NCBI RefSeq assembly: GCF_013836145.1
Contig: NZ_CP057483.1
Span: forward strand, 2,170,001 to 2,234,000
From: Citrobacter sp. RHB25-C09
Lineage (GTDB): Bacteria; Pseudomonadota; Gammaproteobacteria; Enterobacterales; Enterobacteriaceae
DNA: 64,000 nucleotides
Direction: 5' to 3'
The position numbers and the translations under genes are program-made. Shown here piece after piece: positions 18,113 through 26,225 of the stretch (the stretch's first letter is position 1; each line of letters opens with the position of its first letter). The notes beneath the pieces were generated by a model. It worked only from the letters and a program-made list of their open reading frames with translations. It was not told where the DNA came from and made no database searches.

Positions 18113-18145
18113 GTAGGCCGGATAAGGCGCAGTCGCCATCCGGCA
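18113..18145. repeat. REP element between srfC and ortT
   Basis: A single REP palindrome (GTAGGCCGGATAAGGCGC start, CCATCCGGCA end) lies between the convergent ends of srfC and ortT. With the pair at 9418-9485 it brackets the accessory block. Confidence 0.85.
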
Positions 18146-18168
18146 TTCATTGCCACGCCGGAATGAAG

Positions 18169-18342
18169 TCAGAACAGCGAGAACAGCAGCGCGACCGGAA
18201 AACTCATCGGCCAGGTTGCGCCAACCAACAGCGCGCTCAGAAAGCGGATGCGTTTTTTATCATGGGAGAGAAACCAGGTGATCAGAAACGCAATCGCGCC
18301 CATCACTGCGTAAAAGATCAACATTTTTTGGTATAGGGACAT
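18169..18342 (-). CDS. ortT: Orphan membrane toxin OrtT
   Basis: A 57-residue hydrophobic protein starting MSLYQKMLIFYAVM, nearly identical in pattern and length to E. coli OrtT (YdcX), an orphan GhoT-like membrane-damaging toxin linked to stress and growth reduction. Two transmembrane helices (about 7-24 and 36-54) flank the polar LSHDKKRIRFLS turn. The frame is open 20 codons further upstream, to 18402, but homology and length favour the ATG at 18342. No antitoxin gene is adjacent, consistent with its orphan status. Confidence 0.88.
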   Translation of the reverse strand: MSLYQKMLIFYAVMGAIAFLITWFLSHDKKRIRFLSALLVGATWPMSFPVALLFSLF

Positions 18343-18536
18343 TGCAGAGGCATCCAGCCAGAAGAACAAAACGCGCGCAATATGCTCTTTTTTATGACGC
18401 ACATCAAGCTTTTTCCTTTTTGCTCGGAAATTATTGCATTTTTAATGGCCGCTTACGTTAACTCCACGTTTTGTACTATTGCGGATCCTGAGAGGTCGAA
18501 CTATACACAAAGGGGCAATAACGTAAGGTGGCAAAA

Positions 18537-18632
18537 ATGAATGTTTCCAGTAGAACGGTGGTTCTGATAAACCTCTTTGCTGCTGTTGGCCTCTTTGCTC
18601 TAATCTCTGTGAGATTCGGCTGGTTTATGTGA
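18537..18632 (+). CDS. yncL: Small inner-membrane protein YncL
   Basis: A 31-residue single-helix membrane protein, MNVSSRTVVLINLFAAVG at the N-terminus and ending RFGWFM, matching E. coli YncL in size and sequence. A GTAAGGTGG Shine-Dalgarno lies 6-8 bases upstream and a strong terminator follows 29 bases downstream, so it looks like a monocistronic small-protein gene. The E. coli protein is stress-responsive and inserted in the inner membrane; its function is unknown. It is too short for ordinary gene callers. Confidence 0.88.
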   Translation: MNVSSRTVVLINLFAAVGLFALISVRFGWFM

Positions 18633-18660
18633 TTGCATTTAGCACTTCGACGGCAGCAAC

Positions 18661-18688
18661 AAAAAAGGTCGCTCTGGCGACCTTTTTT
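18661..18688. terminator. Strong bidirectional terminator after yncL
   Basis: Perfect 12-bp arms AAAAAAGGTCGC (18661-18672) and GCGACCTTTTTT (18677-18688) with loop TCTG. The run of T after one arm and of A before the other makes it functional in both directions, ending yncL on one strand and the unrecognised small gene at 18702-18908 on the other. Confidence 0.9.
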
Positions 18689-18701
18689 GCGCAACATCGT
18701 T

Positions 18702-18908
18702 TTACGATGTATGACAGGCACCGCTGCAGTAGGCGCAGCCATTGGGGTTGTATCCCAGCCTTCTCGCTTCCGCTATCGCACCAGTACAATTCGCAAACAC
18801 GCCAAGGTAGTGTTTGTTTGGCTCAGAAGGCAGATACATACATGTGCTGACATGCACCTCGTTGTCGCCATTCGCTTGCTTGCTGGTATTGACATAATAT
18901 TGAGCCAT
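18702..18908 (-). CDS. Small cysteine-containing protein of unknown function
   Basis: A 68-residue protein with five cysteines: STCMYLP near residue 22, FANCTGA near 40, then NGCAYCSGACHTS at the C-terminus. The C-terminal C-x2-C-x3-C-H group and the lone cysteines could bind a metal. The start at 18908 has an AAGGA Shine-Dalgarno 7 bases upstream, and the strong terminator at 18661-18688 follows its stop, so this is a believable free-standing gene. There is no signal peptide or membrane segment. I do not know a characterised homologue, though the MAQYYVN...HVSTCMYLP...YLG pattern reminds me of a widespread family of uncharacterised small proteins. No K-12 gene occupies this place. Confidence 0.75.
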   Translation of the reverse strand: MAQYYVNTSKQANGDNEVHVSTCMYLPSEPNKHYLGVFANCTGAIAEARRLGYNPNGCAYCSGACHTS

Positions 18909-19057
18909 TTCATTTTCCTTATGACAGGCTGAAAAGCGTTCAGCCTGTTTACAGTACCTCTTCCTGGTCGAGACGTTGACGACAATGGCTCATTAATCGG
19001 AGGTTAATCACACCCTGCGTTAACTTTCCGAAATTTCTCCCCGTCATAGATAGCGGT

Positions 19058-20482
19058 TTAGTGTTTTACCATGACGTGGCGGACAACGGTGTAATCCTCC
19101 AGTCCATACAGCGACATGTCCTTCCCGTAACCTGAAAGCTTCTGCCCACCATGCGGCATTTCGCTGACCAGCATAAAATGGGTGTTCACCCACGTACAGC
19201 CGTACTGTAAACGCGCACTCACGCGGTGCGCGCGTCCAACATCGCGGGTCCAGACGGATGAAGCCAGTCCGTATTGCGAATCGTTGGCCCACTCCAGCAC
19301 CTGCTCTTCATCATCAAACGCCGTCATGCTGACCACCGGGCCAAAGACTTCCCGCTGAACAATCGCATCGTCCTGTTTTGCTCCTGCCAGTAGCGTGGGG
19401 GCAAAGTAATAACCCGGACCATCAATCTTTTTACCGCCAGTGATGACCTTGATATGGCCCAGCGCCTGGGCCATATCAACCGCTTTGGTCACCCGTTCCA
19501 GATGCGCCAACGAGCTGAGCGGCCCAAGCTCTGTACTTTCGTCTTCCGGCGCACCAGATTTCAGACTGGCCACCGCCGCGCCCAGTTTCTCGACCAGCGA
19601 ATCATAAATCCCCTTCTGCGCGTAAATCCGACAGGCGGCGGTACAGTCTTGACCAGCATTATAAAAACCAAAGGTACGCACGCCTTCTACGACAGCGTCG
19701 ATATCAGCATCGTCAAAAACAATCACCGGCGCTTTGCCACCCAGCTCCATATGCGTACGCTTAATCGACGGTGCAGTGTGGCTGATAATATGCTCACCGG
19801 TGGCGATCGACCCGGTTAATGAAACCATGCGGACTTTTTTATGTCCGGTCAGCGGATCGCCGACCGTCTGGCCTCTGCCAAACAGCACGTTTAACACACC
19901 GGCTGGAAAAATATCTTTCGCATACTCCGCCAGTTTCAGCGCCGTCAGCGGGGTAATTTCTGAAGGTTTAATCACCACACAGTTGCCTGCCGCCAGTGCA
20001 GGTGCCAGTTTCCATGCTGCCATCATCAGCGGATAGTTCCACGGCGCGATGGAAGCGACAACGCCAACCGGATCGCGGCGGATCATTGAAGTGTGCCCTT
20101 CCAGATATTCCCCCGCCGCCAGGCCATTCAGACAGCGAGCCGCACCCGCGAAAAAGCGAAAGACATCGACAATGGCAGGGATTTCATCGTTAAGCACACA
20201 GTGTAATGGCTTGCCGCAGTTGCGCGATTCCAGCCCGGCAAATACCTGTGCGTTCTCCTCAATCACATCGGCCAACTTCAGCAGCATTTCACTACGCGCT
20301 TTTGGTGTTGTTTGTCCCCACGCAGCAAACGCCGCGTCTGCTGCGTTCACGGCGGCATCCACCTGTGCAGGGGACGCTTCGGCGATTTCGAGTAACACCT
20401 CGCCAGTGGCGGGGTTGTAGACGGGCTGCTTTTCACCTTCACCGCTGACCAGCTCGCCGTTAATCAGTAATTGATGTTGCAT
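19058..20482 (-). CDS. patD: Gamma-aminobutyraldehyde dehydrogenase PatD
   Basis: A 474-residue NAD-dependent aldehyde dehydrogenase that oxidises 4-aminobutanal to GABA in putrescine breakdown. Active-site features are present: WNYPLMMAAWK and VIKPSEITPLTAL in the coenzyme domain, the catalytic Glu in HMELGGKAPVI and the catalytic Cys in NAGQDCTAACRIY, plus REVFGPVVSM. Length and sequence follow E. coli PatD (YdcW). It is the last gene of the ydcSTUV-patD cluster, 21 bases after ydcV, so uptake of a polyamine-like substrate and oxidation of its aldehyde are probably co-expressed. Confidence 0.95.
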   Translation of the reverse strand: MQHQLLINGELVSGEGEKQPVYNPATGEVLLEIAEASPAQVDAAVNAADAAFAAWGQTTPKARSEMLLKLADVIEENAQVFAGLESRNCGKPLHCVLNDEIPAIVDVFRFFAGAARCLNGLAAGEYLEGHTSMIRRDPVGVVASIAPWNYPLMMAAWKLAPALAAGNCVVIKPSEITPLTALKLAEYAKDIFPAGVLNVLFGRGQTVGDPLTGHKKVRMVSLTGSIATGEHIISHTAPSIKRTHMELGGKAPVIVFDDADIDAVVEGVRTFGFYNAGQDCTAACRIYAQKGIYDSLVEKLGAAVASLKSGAPEDESTELGPLSSLAHLERVTKAVDMAQALGHIKVITGGKKIDGPGYYFAPTLLAGAKQDDAIVQREVFGPVVSMTAFDDEEQVLEWANDSQYGLASSVWTRDVGRAHRVSARLQYGCTWVNTHFMLVSEMPHGGQKLSGYGKDMSLYGLEDYTVVRHVMVKH

Positions 20483-20503
20483 AGCATTTTCCCATTTCGT
20501 TGA

Positions 20504-21310
20504 TTATTTACCGTTTCCGGCAACCGTTTCGCCGTCACGCGTTAGCCACCAGGCCCCCAGGATGGGTATCGTTGTGGCGAGCATCACCAGCAGCGCCACC
20601 ACGTTTGTGATCGGCACATCGCGTGGTCGCCCAAGCTGATTGAGCAGCCACAGCGGCAACGTTCGTTCGTGACCCGCAGTAAACGTCGTCACGATGATTT
20701 CATCGAACGACAGCGCGAACGCCAGCATTCCCCCCGCCAACAGCGCAGAACTCAGGTTTGGCAACACCACATAGCGGAAGGTCTGCCAGCCATTGGCACC
20801 CAAATCCATTGACGCTTCCACCAGGCTCCATGAGGTGCGACGAAAACGGGCAACCACGTTGTTAAACACCACAACCACGCAGAACGTGGCGTGGCCAACA
20901 ACAATAGTGAAAAATCCCGGTTCCAGATTGACGGTTTTGAATGCGGTCAGTAGCGCCAGACCCGTAATGATCCCCGGCAAGGCAATCGGTAACAGCAGCA
21001 ACAACGAGATGGCATTTTTACCAAAAAAGTCTCGCCGCCAGAGCGCTGCCGCCGCCAGCGTTCCCAGGAACAGCGCAATAAGCGTAGATAACGCGGCAAT
21101 TTTAAGTGACAACGTCACTGATTCGAGAATGTCGCTACGCTGTGCCGCCACGCTAAACCAGCGCAGCGTCAGCCCCTGTGGCGGAAAGCTGAAAGCCGCT
21201 TCCTCAGTATTAAACGCATAGGCGGCGATGATAAGGATGGGGAAATGGAGAAACAGAACTCCGCCCCATGCCGCCAGTTTCAAAAATAGTGGCGCGCGTT
21301 CAGAGTGCAT
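20504..21310 (-). CDS. ydcV: ABC transporter permease YdcV (polyamine/GABA type)
   Basis: A 268-residue inner-membrane permease of the PotC/spermidine type with about six transmembrane helices. The EAA-loop that contacts the ATPase is seen as EASMDLGANGWQTFRYVVLPNL (about residues 165-186). It overlaps the end of ydcU by 11 bases. With YdcU it should form the membrane channel of the YdcSTUV importer. Confidence 0.94.
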   Translation of the reverse strand: MHSERAPLFLKLAAWGGVLFLHFPILIIAAYAFNTEEAAFSFPPQGLTLRWFSVAAQRSDILESVTLSLKIAALSTLIALFLGTLAAAALWRRDFFGKNAISLLLLLPIALPGIITGLALLTAFKTVNLEPGFFTIVVGHATFCVVVVFNNVVARFRRTSWSLVEASMDLGANGWQTFRYVVLPNLSSALLAGGMLAFALSFDEIIVTTFTAGHERTLPLWLLNQLGRPRDVPITNVVALLVMLATTIPILGAWWLTRDGETVAGNGK

Positions 21311-22244
21311 TAAACGCTCCCAGGCGCTTCACGAACGCCAGATAGAGGGCAATCAGTACAATGGGAACCAACGTGAACGCCGCCGCCATTGGCATGTTGC
21401 CAATCGCCCCCTGTTGGGAGTAGACCATATTGCCGATGAAATACCCCGGAGGCCCGACGAGCTGCGGCACAATAAAGTCGCCGAGGGTGAGCGAAAAGGT
21501 AAAGATGGAACCGGCAGCGATTCCCGGGATCGCCAACGGCAGAACAACATAGCGGAAGGTTTGCCGTGGTCGCGCGCCAAGATCGGCGGACGCCTGTAAC
21601 AATGACGGTGGTAACCGTTCAAGCGCAGCCTGAACCGGCAAAATCATAAATGGCAGCCAGATATAGACAAAAACCAAAAAACGTCCCAGACCGGATGTCG
21701 ACAGCGTGTTCCCGCCAATACCTGGTAACGTCAGAATGCTCATCAGCAAAGGCTCAAGACCCAGATGGCTTAAAAACCATTGGGCAACGCCGTCCTTAGC
21801 CAGCAACAGTGTCCAGGCATAGGCTTTAACGATGTAACTCGCCCACATCGGCAACATTACAGCAATATAGAAAAAGGCCTTCATTTTGCCGCTGGTGTAG
21901 CGTGCCATATACCAGGCCATCGGAAAGGCCAGAGTGGCACTTGCGATCGTGACCGCTACTGCCATAGCCAGCGTGCGTAAGATGATGTCGTAATTCGCCG
22001 GGTTAAACAGCGCGCGCAGATTAGCAAGCGTTAGATCTGGCGTCACCGACATGGTGAAATCGTCAAAGGTATACAGCCCCTGCCAGAGCAACGTCAGCAA
22101 CGAGCCAAAGTAGACAATGCCAAACCACATCAGCGGCCCGAGCAGCAGCAAGAAAAGCCCCAGCCCGGGATTACGCCAAAAAAAACCAGAGAGTCTGCTG
22201 GAGCCACCATGCTGCGAAGGCGCAGAGAGCACGTTCATCGCCAT
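21300..22244 (-). CDS. ydcU: ABC transporter permease YdcU (polyamine/GABA type)
   Basis: A 314-residue permease of the PotB type. Six transmembrane helices are visible, starting with the LGLFLLLLGPLMWFGIVYFG helix. The EAA-loop is QASADLGARPRQTFRYVVLP (about residues 213-232). The gene begins immediately after the ydcT stop with no gap (22244/22245) and overlaps ydcV by 11 bases, so the subunits are made in a coupled way. Confidence 0.94.
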   Translation of the reverse strand: MAMNVLSAPSQHGGSSRLSGFFWRNPGLGLFLLLLGPLMWFGIVYFGSLLTLLWQGLYTFDDFTMSVTPDLTLANLRALFNPANYDIILRTLAMAVAVTIASATLAFPMAWYMARYTSGKMKAFFYIAVMLPMWASYIVKAYAWTLLLAKDGVAQWFLSHLGLEPLLMSILTLPGIGGNTLSTSGLGRFLVFVYIWLPFMILPVQAALERLPPSLLQASADLGARPRQTFRYVVLPLAIPGIAAGSIFTFSLTLGDFIVPQLVGPPGYFIGNMVYSQQGAIGNMPMAAAFTLVPIVLIALYLAFVKRLGAFNAL

Positions 22245-23258
22245 TCACCTCTCCTCAACCAGGGGCACCATGACGTCCCGCGTCCATGACACCATCACCT
22301 GTTGTCCGGGTGTTAATGTCGAAGGCAGTGTGTCACCGGTTTGGTTCGCTTGGCTGACCAACAGCTTTTCCCCACCGGTCAGCCTGAGTTCAAAGCGCGT
22401 CGCCGCGCCCTGATATTGCACCGCCTGTATAACTCCGTGCGCCTGAATATCGCCTGGTTCGTTGAGGCGAATGTGCTCCGGTCGCAGTGAAAAACTGCCC
22501 GTCATGCCGCAAACGCTGGAGGACATGCTGGGATCAAAGACGTTGGACGTTCCAACAAACCCGGCGACGAAGGGCGTTAGTGGTCGCATGTACAGCTCTC
22601 GCGGGGAGTCCACCTGTTCGATGCGTCCATTATTAAACACCGCCACGCGGTCAGACATCGACAGCGCTTCACCCTGATCGTGGGTGACGAAGACAAAGGT
22701 GATACCCAGCGACTGCTGAAGCTTCTTCAGTTCCAGCTGCATTTGCTCACGCAATTTCAGATCGAGCGCGCCGAGCGGTTCGTCTAACAGCAAAACCCGG
22801 GGTTCGTTGACTAATGCTCTGGCAATCGCTACCCGTTGACGCTGCCCCCCGGAGAGTTGCGACGGTTTACGTGCGTGAACAAAACCCAACGCGACCTTCT
22901 CCAGCGCCTCGCGCGCCATCGAATGCCGCTTCTTTTTATCGATACCTTTGACCATCAGCCCATAGGCCACGTTATCGAGGATCGACATATGCGGGAACAG
23001 GGCATAGTCCTGAAAAACGGTGTTTACATCCCGTTCCCAGGGTGGGAGCTCGCTCGCCCGTTTGCCGAAGATAGAAATAGAGCCACCGGAAAGTTGTTCG
23101 AATCCGGCAATCAGTCGCAGGCAGGTGGTTTTGCCGGAGCCTGATGGCCCCAGCATTGAGAAAAATTCACCGTCGTTGATCGCAATACTCACGCCGTCGA
23201 CCGCTCGCACGTCACCATACAGGCGCGAGACGTTGTCAAACTCCACTGCGTACGTCAT
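22245..23258 (-). CDS. ydcT: ABC transporter ATPase YdcT
   Basis: A 337-residue PotA-type ATPase. Motifs in order: Walker A GPSGSGKTT (about residues 38-46), Q-loop VFQDYALFPHM, signature LSGGQRQRVAIARAL, Walker B VLLLDEPLGALD, and switch histidine FVTHDQGEALSM. A C-terminal TOBE-type domain (about 240-337, SLRPEHIRL) follows, as in spermidine and iron importers. It sits 16 bases after ydcS and abuts ydcU. Confidence 0.95.
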   Translation of the reverse strand: MTYAVEFDNVSRLYGDVRAVDGVSIAINDGEFFSMLGPSGSGKTTCLRLIAGFEQLSGGSISIFGKRASELPPWERDVNTVFQDYALFPHMSILDNVAYGLMVKGIDKKKRHSMAREALEKVALGFVHARKPSQLSGGQRQRVAIARALVNEPRVLLLDEPLGALDLKLREQMQLELKKLQQSLGITFVFVTHDQGEALSMSDRVAVFNNGRIEQVDSPRELYMRPLTPFVAGFVGTSNVFDPSMSSSVCGMTGSFSLRPEHIRLNEPGDIQAHGVIQAVQYQGAATRFELRLTGGEKLLVSQANQTGDTLPSTLTPGQQVMVSWTRDVMVPLVEER

Positions 23259-23274
23259 AAATCACCCCAGTGAA

Positions 23275-24420
23275 TTATTTGCCACCCATAATGGCGATAT
23301 AGTCCTGCGTCCAGCGGCTGTAAGGCACATATTTACCGCCGTTCGCCACGGGTGTTTTCCAGAAGGCGATTTTGTCGAAAAAGGTGTAGCCGTTGGTTTC
23401 GCAGCCTTTTTCACCCAGCAGCGGACTGGCTTTACACCCTTCTGTGACGACCGGCAGCGACCCAAACCACGCCGCAACGTCACCCTGCACTTTTGGCGTC
23501 AGCGACCAGTTCATCCATTTATAGGCACAGACCGGATGTTTGGCCTCGCTGTGCAGCATTGTGGTGTCCGCCCAGCCGGTGACCCCTTCTTTTGGGAATA
23601 CGGTAGCGATCGGCTGCCCTTCGGCCTTCAACGCATTCGCCTGATAAGGCCAGGCACTGGAGGCTACGACGCCTTCATTTTTGAAATCGCTCATCTGCAC
23701 CGTCGTGTCATGCCAGTAGCGATGAATAAGAGGTTGTTGAGCGCGCAGCACCGTCAGCACGGCCTGGTACTGTTCTTCAGTAAGCTGATACGGATCGGTG
23801 ATGCCCAACTGTGGCTGAGTGGCTTTCACATACAGCGCGGCGTCGGCAATATAAATCGGACCATCATAGGCCTGAACGCGACCTTTGTTGGGTTTACCGT
23901 CTGGCAGATCTTGCGCAACGAAGACCACGCGCCAACTGTCAGGCGGTGTCGGGAAGGTTTTGGTGTTATACATCAGCAGGTTTGGCCCCCACTGATACGG
24001 GGTGCCGTACACTTTTCCGCCCACGTTGAACCAGTCACCCTTGACGACGCGCGGGTCGACGCTCTTCCAGTTTTCAATAAGGGCCGTATTAATCGGCTGC
24101 ACGCGTTTACCCATGATCAGGCGCAGCGACGCATCGCCAGAGGCCGTGACCAGATCATAGCCCCCTTTCGCCATCAGGCTGACCATTTCATCCGATGTCG
24201 CTGCGGTTTTGACATTGACCGCACAACCCGTCTCTTTTTCAAATTGCGTCACCCAGTCGTACTGCTTATCCGTTTGGCCGCGTTCGATATAGCCGGGCCA
24301 GGCGATAATATCCAGTCGCCCTTCGGCTTTACCCAATGAGGTTGGGGGTTCGGCGGCGTGAGCGGTCATCAGTGTCACACTGAGCGCACACAGGCTGCTG
24401 CGGGCAAATTTCTTGCTCAT
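23275..24420 (-). CDS. ydcS: Periplasmic substrate-binding protein YdcS
   Basis: A 381-residue PotD-like binding protein with a signal peptide (MSKKFARSSLCALSVTLM, cleavage about AHA-AEPP). The ATG at 24420 with a CAGGAG Shine-Dalgarno 8 bases upstream is preferred over a frame extension to 24441, and it gives the E. coli length. Conserved parts include IIAWPGYIERGQTDKQYDW, GGYDLVTASGDASLRLI and YQWGPNLLMYNTK. E. coli YdcS has additionally been reported to have poly-3-hydroxybutyrate synthase activity; the binding role is the safer call. It is the first gene of the ydcSTUV-patD cluster and is preceded by ydcR on the same strand. Confidence 0.94.
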   Translation of the reverse strand: MSKKFARSSLCALSVTLMTAHAAEPPTSLGKAEGRLDIIAWPGYIERGQTDKQYDWVTQFEKETGCAVNVKTAATSDEMVSLMAKGGYDLVTASGDASLRLIMGKRVQPINTALIENWKSVDPRVVKGDWFNVGGKVYGTPYQWGPNLLMYNTKTFPTPPDSWRVVFVAQDLPDGKPNKGRVQAYDGPIYIADAALYVKATQPQLGITDPYQLTEEQYQAVLTVLRAQQPLIHRYWHDTTVQMSDFKNEGVVASSAWPYQANALKAEGQPIATVFPKEGVTGWADTTMLHSEAKHPVCAYKWMNWSLTPKVQGDVAAWFGSLPVVTEGCKASPLLGEKGCETNGYTFFDKIAFWKTPVANGGKYVPYSRWTQDYIAIMGGK

Positions 24421-24638
24421 GAGAACGTACTCCTGTCGCAAAATATTGAGCGGCAGCCTTGCCGTAAATATATGTCCTTTCCTGAGAATAGTCGGCGCCT
24501 GATTGACTCACCTCAGGCGGCAAGAAAATTTAACAATCTTGTGACATAACCCGCATTCCGCCATGCGGGAGGGTTCATGGCGGGATCTTCTGGAGTATAG
24601 ACAAGGGGTTACGGGAATGGACAGGCTATTACTATTTC

Positions 24639-26057
24639 CTATGATGACGGCCTCATCAGACGGCGAATGAGTTCAGCCAGTTGCTTTACAGATTCCTCTT
24701 CGCGTTCACCCCAGCTCCATGCCGTATTAAACCGGAAAAAACGCCGCCAGGTATCCGAGGTTGAGAACATTTTGCCTGGCGCAATACTGATGTGATGCGA
24801 CAGCGCCTGCGAAGTCAGTTCCCCGGCGTCTACCCCTTTGGGCAACTCCAGCCAGAGAAAATAGCCACCATTGCTATGATGTATTTTTACTTCCGCAGGC
24901 AGATAGCGGAGCAGCGTTTGCCAGGCCAGCTGTTTACGCTCTGCAAGCTGGCGACGTAAACGCCGTAGATGCGCGTCATAGCGCCGCGTGGAGAGATAAT
25001 CGACCAACGCCAACTGCATGGGTGAACTGGTCGACAACGTGCTCATCAATTGCAAACGCTGTATCTTGCGCGCGTGCTTTCCGGCTGCGACCCAGCCAAT
25101 ACGAAAACCCGGCACCAGACATTTTGAAAACGACGAACAATGGAGGATCGTGTCGTTACGATCCCAGGCTTTTGCAGGTAAGGGTTTTTCGCGGCCAAAA
25201 TAGAGCTCACTGTAAACATCATCCTCAATGAGCATCACGTTATGCTTATCCAGAAGCGCCACCAGCCGCGCTTTTTTATCCGGACTCAGGGTAAAACCAA
25301 GCGGATTCTGACTGTTGGTCATCAGCCAGCACGCTTTTACCGGATAGTCCTTGAGTGCCTGCTCCAGCGCCGTAAGATCGATGCCGTCTTTCACGTCGGT
25401 GGCCACTGAAAGCGCTTTTAACCGTAATCGCTCCAGCGCCTGTAGCGCACCGTAAAAACAGGGGTTTTCCACTATCACCCAGTCGCCTGGTTCAGTAACT
25501 GCCTGCAAACTCAGGTTGAGAGCCTCCATCGCTCCTGTAGTAATCACTATCTCGTCTGGAGACACGGTCATGCCCTGTTGGGCGTAACGACGCGCGATGG
25601 CATGGCGCAACTCAGCGTTACCCGGCGGCAGGTTTTCAATCACGCTCATGGCAGTTGCCGTCTTACTCACCTGCGCCAGCGACCGATTTAGCTGTTGCAG
25701 CGGAAACAAACGCGGATCGGGAAAGGCCGAGGCAAAAGGCATTACAGACGCATCACGACTGGCCTGCAACATCTCAAAGATATACGTATTGATATCGACG
25801 GCCTCGTCACGCATCACCTGGGCTGGCGGTACCGTGAGTTGCTCTACCGGGCGCGGTGCAACGTAATAGCCTGACTGCGGACGCGCAATAATTCGCCCCT
25901 GACTTTCCAGAAGCTGATAAGCGTGCCCAACGGTCATAAAGCTCATCCCGCTAATTCCCACCTGTTCGCGCAGAGACGGCAGACGATCGCCGGCTTGCCA
26001 GACGCCAGATGCGATTTGCTCGCAGATTTGTTCAGCAAGACGCTGATATTTTTTCAT
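24639..26057 (-). CDS. ydcR: MocR-type transcriptional regulator YdcR
   Basis: A 472-residue fusion of an N-terminal GntR winged helix (YQRLAEQICEQIASGVWQAGDRLPSLRE, residues ~4-31) and a PLP-dependent aminotransferase-like domain. The domain keeps the fold-type I pattern: NSQNPLGFTLS, the DDVYSELYFG aspartate region and the PLP lysine in SSFSKCLVPGFRIGW. MocR proteins usually act as activators or repressors responding to an amine or PLP adduct. It lies 219 bases upstream of ydcS in the same direction and divergent from the cytochrome bd operon, so it probably controls ydcSTUV-patD. Confidence 0.92.
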   Translation of the reverse strand: MKKYQRLAEQICEQIASGVWQAGDRLPSLREQVGISGMSFMTVGHAYQLLESQGRIIARPQSGYYVAPRPVEQLTVPPAQVMRDEAVDINTYIFEMLQASRDASVMPFASAFPDPRLFPLQQLNRSLAQVSKTATAMSVIENLPPGNAELRHAIARRYAQQGMTVSPDEIVITTGAMEALNLSLQAVTEPGDWVIVENPCFYGALQALERLRLKALSVATDVKDGIDLTALEQALKDYPVKACWLMTNSQNPLGFTLSPDKKARLVALLDKHNVMLIEDDVYSELYFGREKPLPAKAWDRNDTILHCSSFSKCLVPGFRIGWVAAGKHARKIQRLQLMSTLSTSSPMQLALVDYLSTRRYDAHLRRLRRQLAERKQLAWQTLLRYLPAEVKIHHSNGGYFLWLELPKGVDAGELTSQALSHHISIAPGKMFSTSDTWRRFFRFNTAWSWGEREEESVKQLAELIRRLMRPSS

Positions 26058-26225
26058 CGTTATTCAACCGCAGTCGGTACAGATCACCCTTGCAGTTTAT
26101 ATCAGGTAAATTAATTCTCAATATTTTGTAAACTGTTATGGTTAAATAAGCCACTTCTGTTTCTGCCGCCCACTGTTATACACGCCTAGAATTGCGTTGA
26201 ATCAATTTTAAGTGCGGAGTTATGC

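Noticed and set aside
18342..18402. Longer start for ortT giving 77 residues
   Set aside because: The extra residues are charged and precede the conserved MSLYQ start; the 57-residue form fits the family.
23020..24339. 439-codon plus-strand frame opposite ydcT and ydcS
   Set aside because: Long only because of the base composition of the genes on the other strand; the opposing proteins have full ABC transporter motifs.
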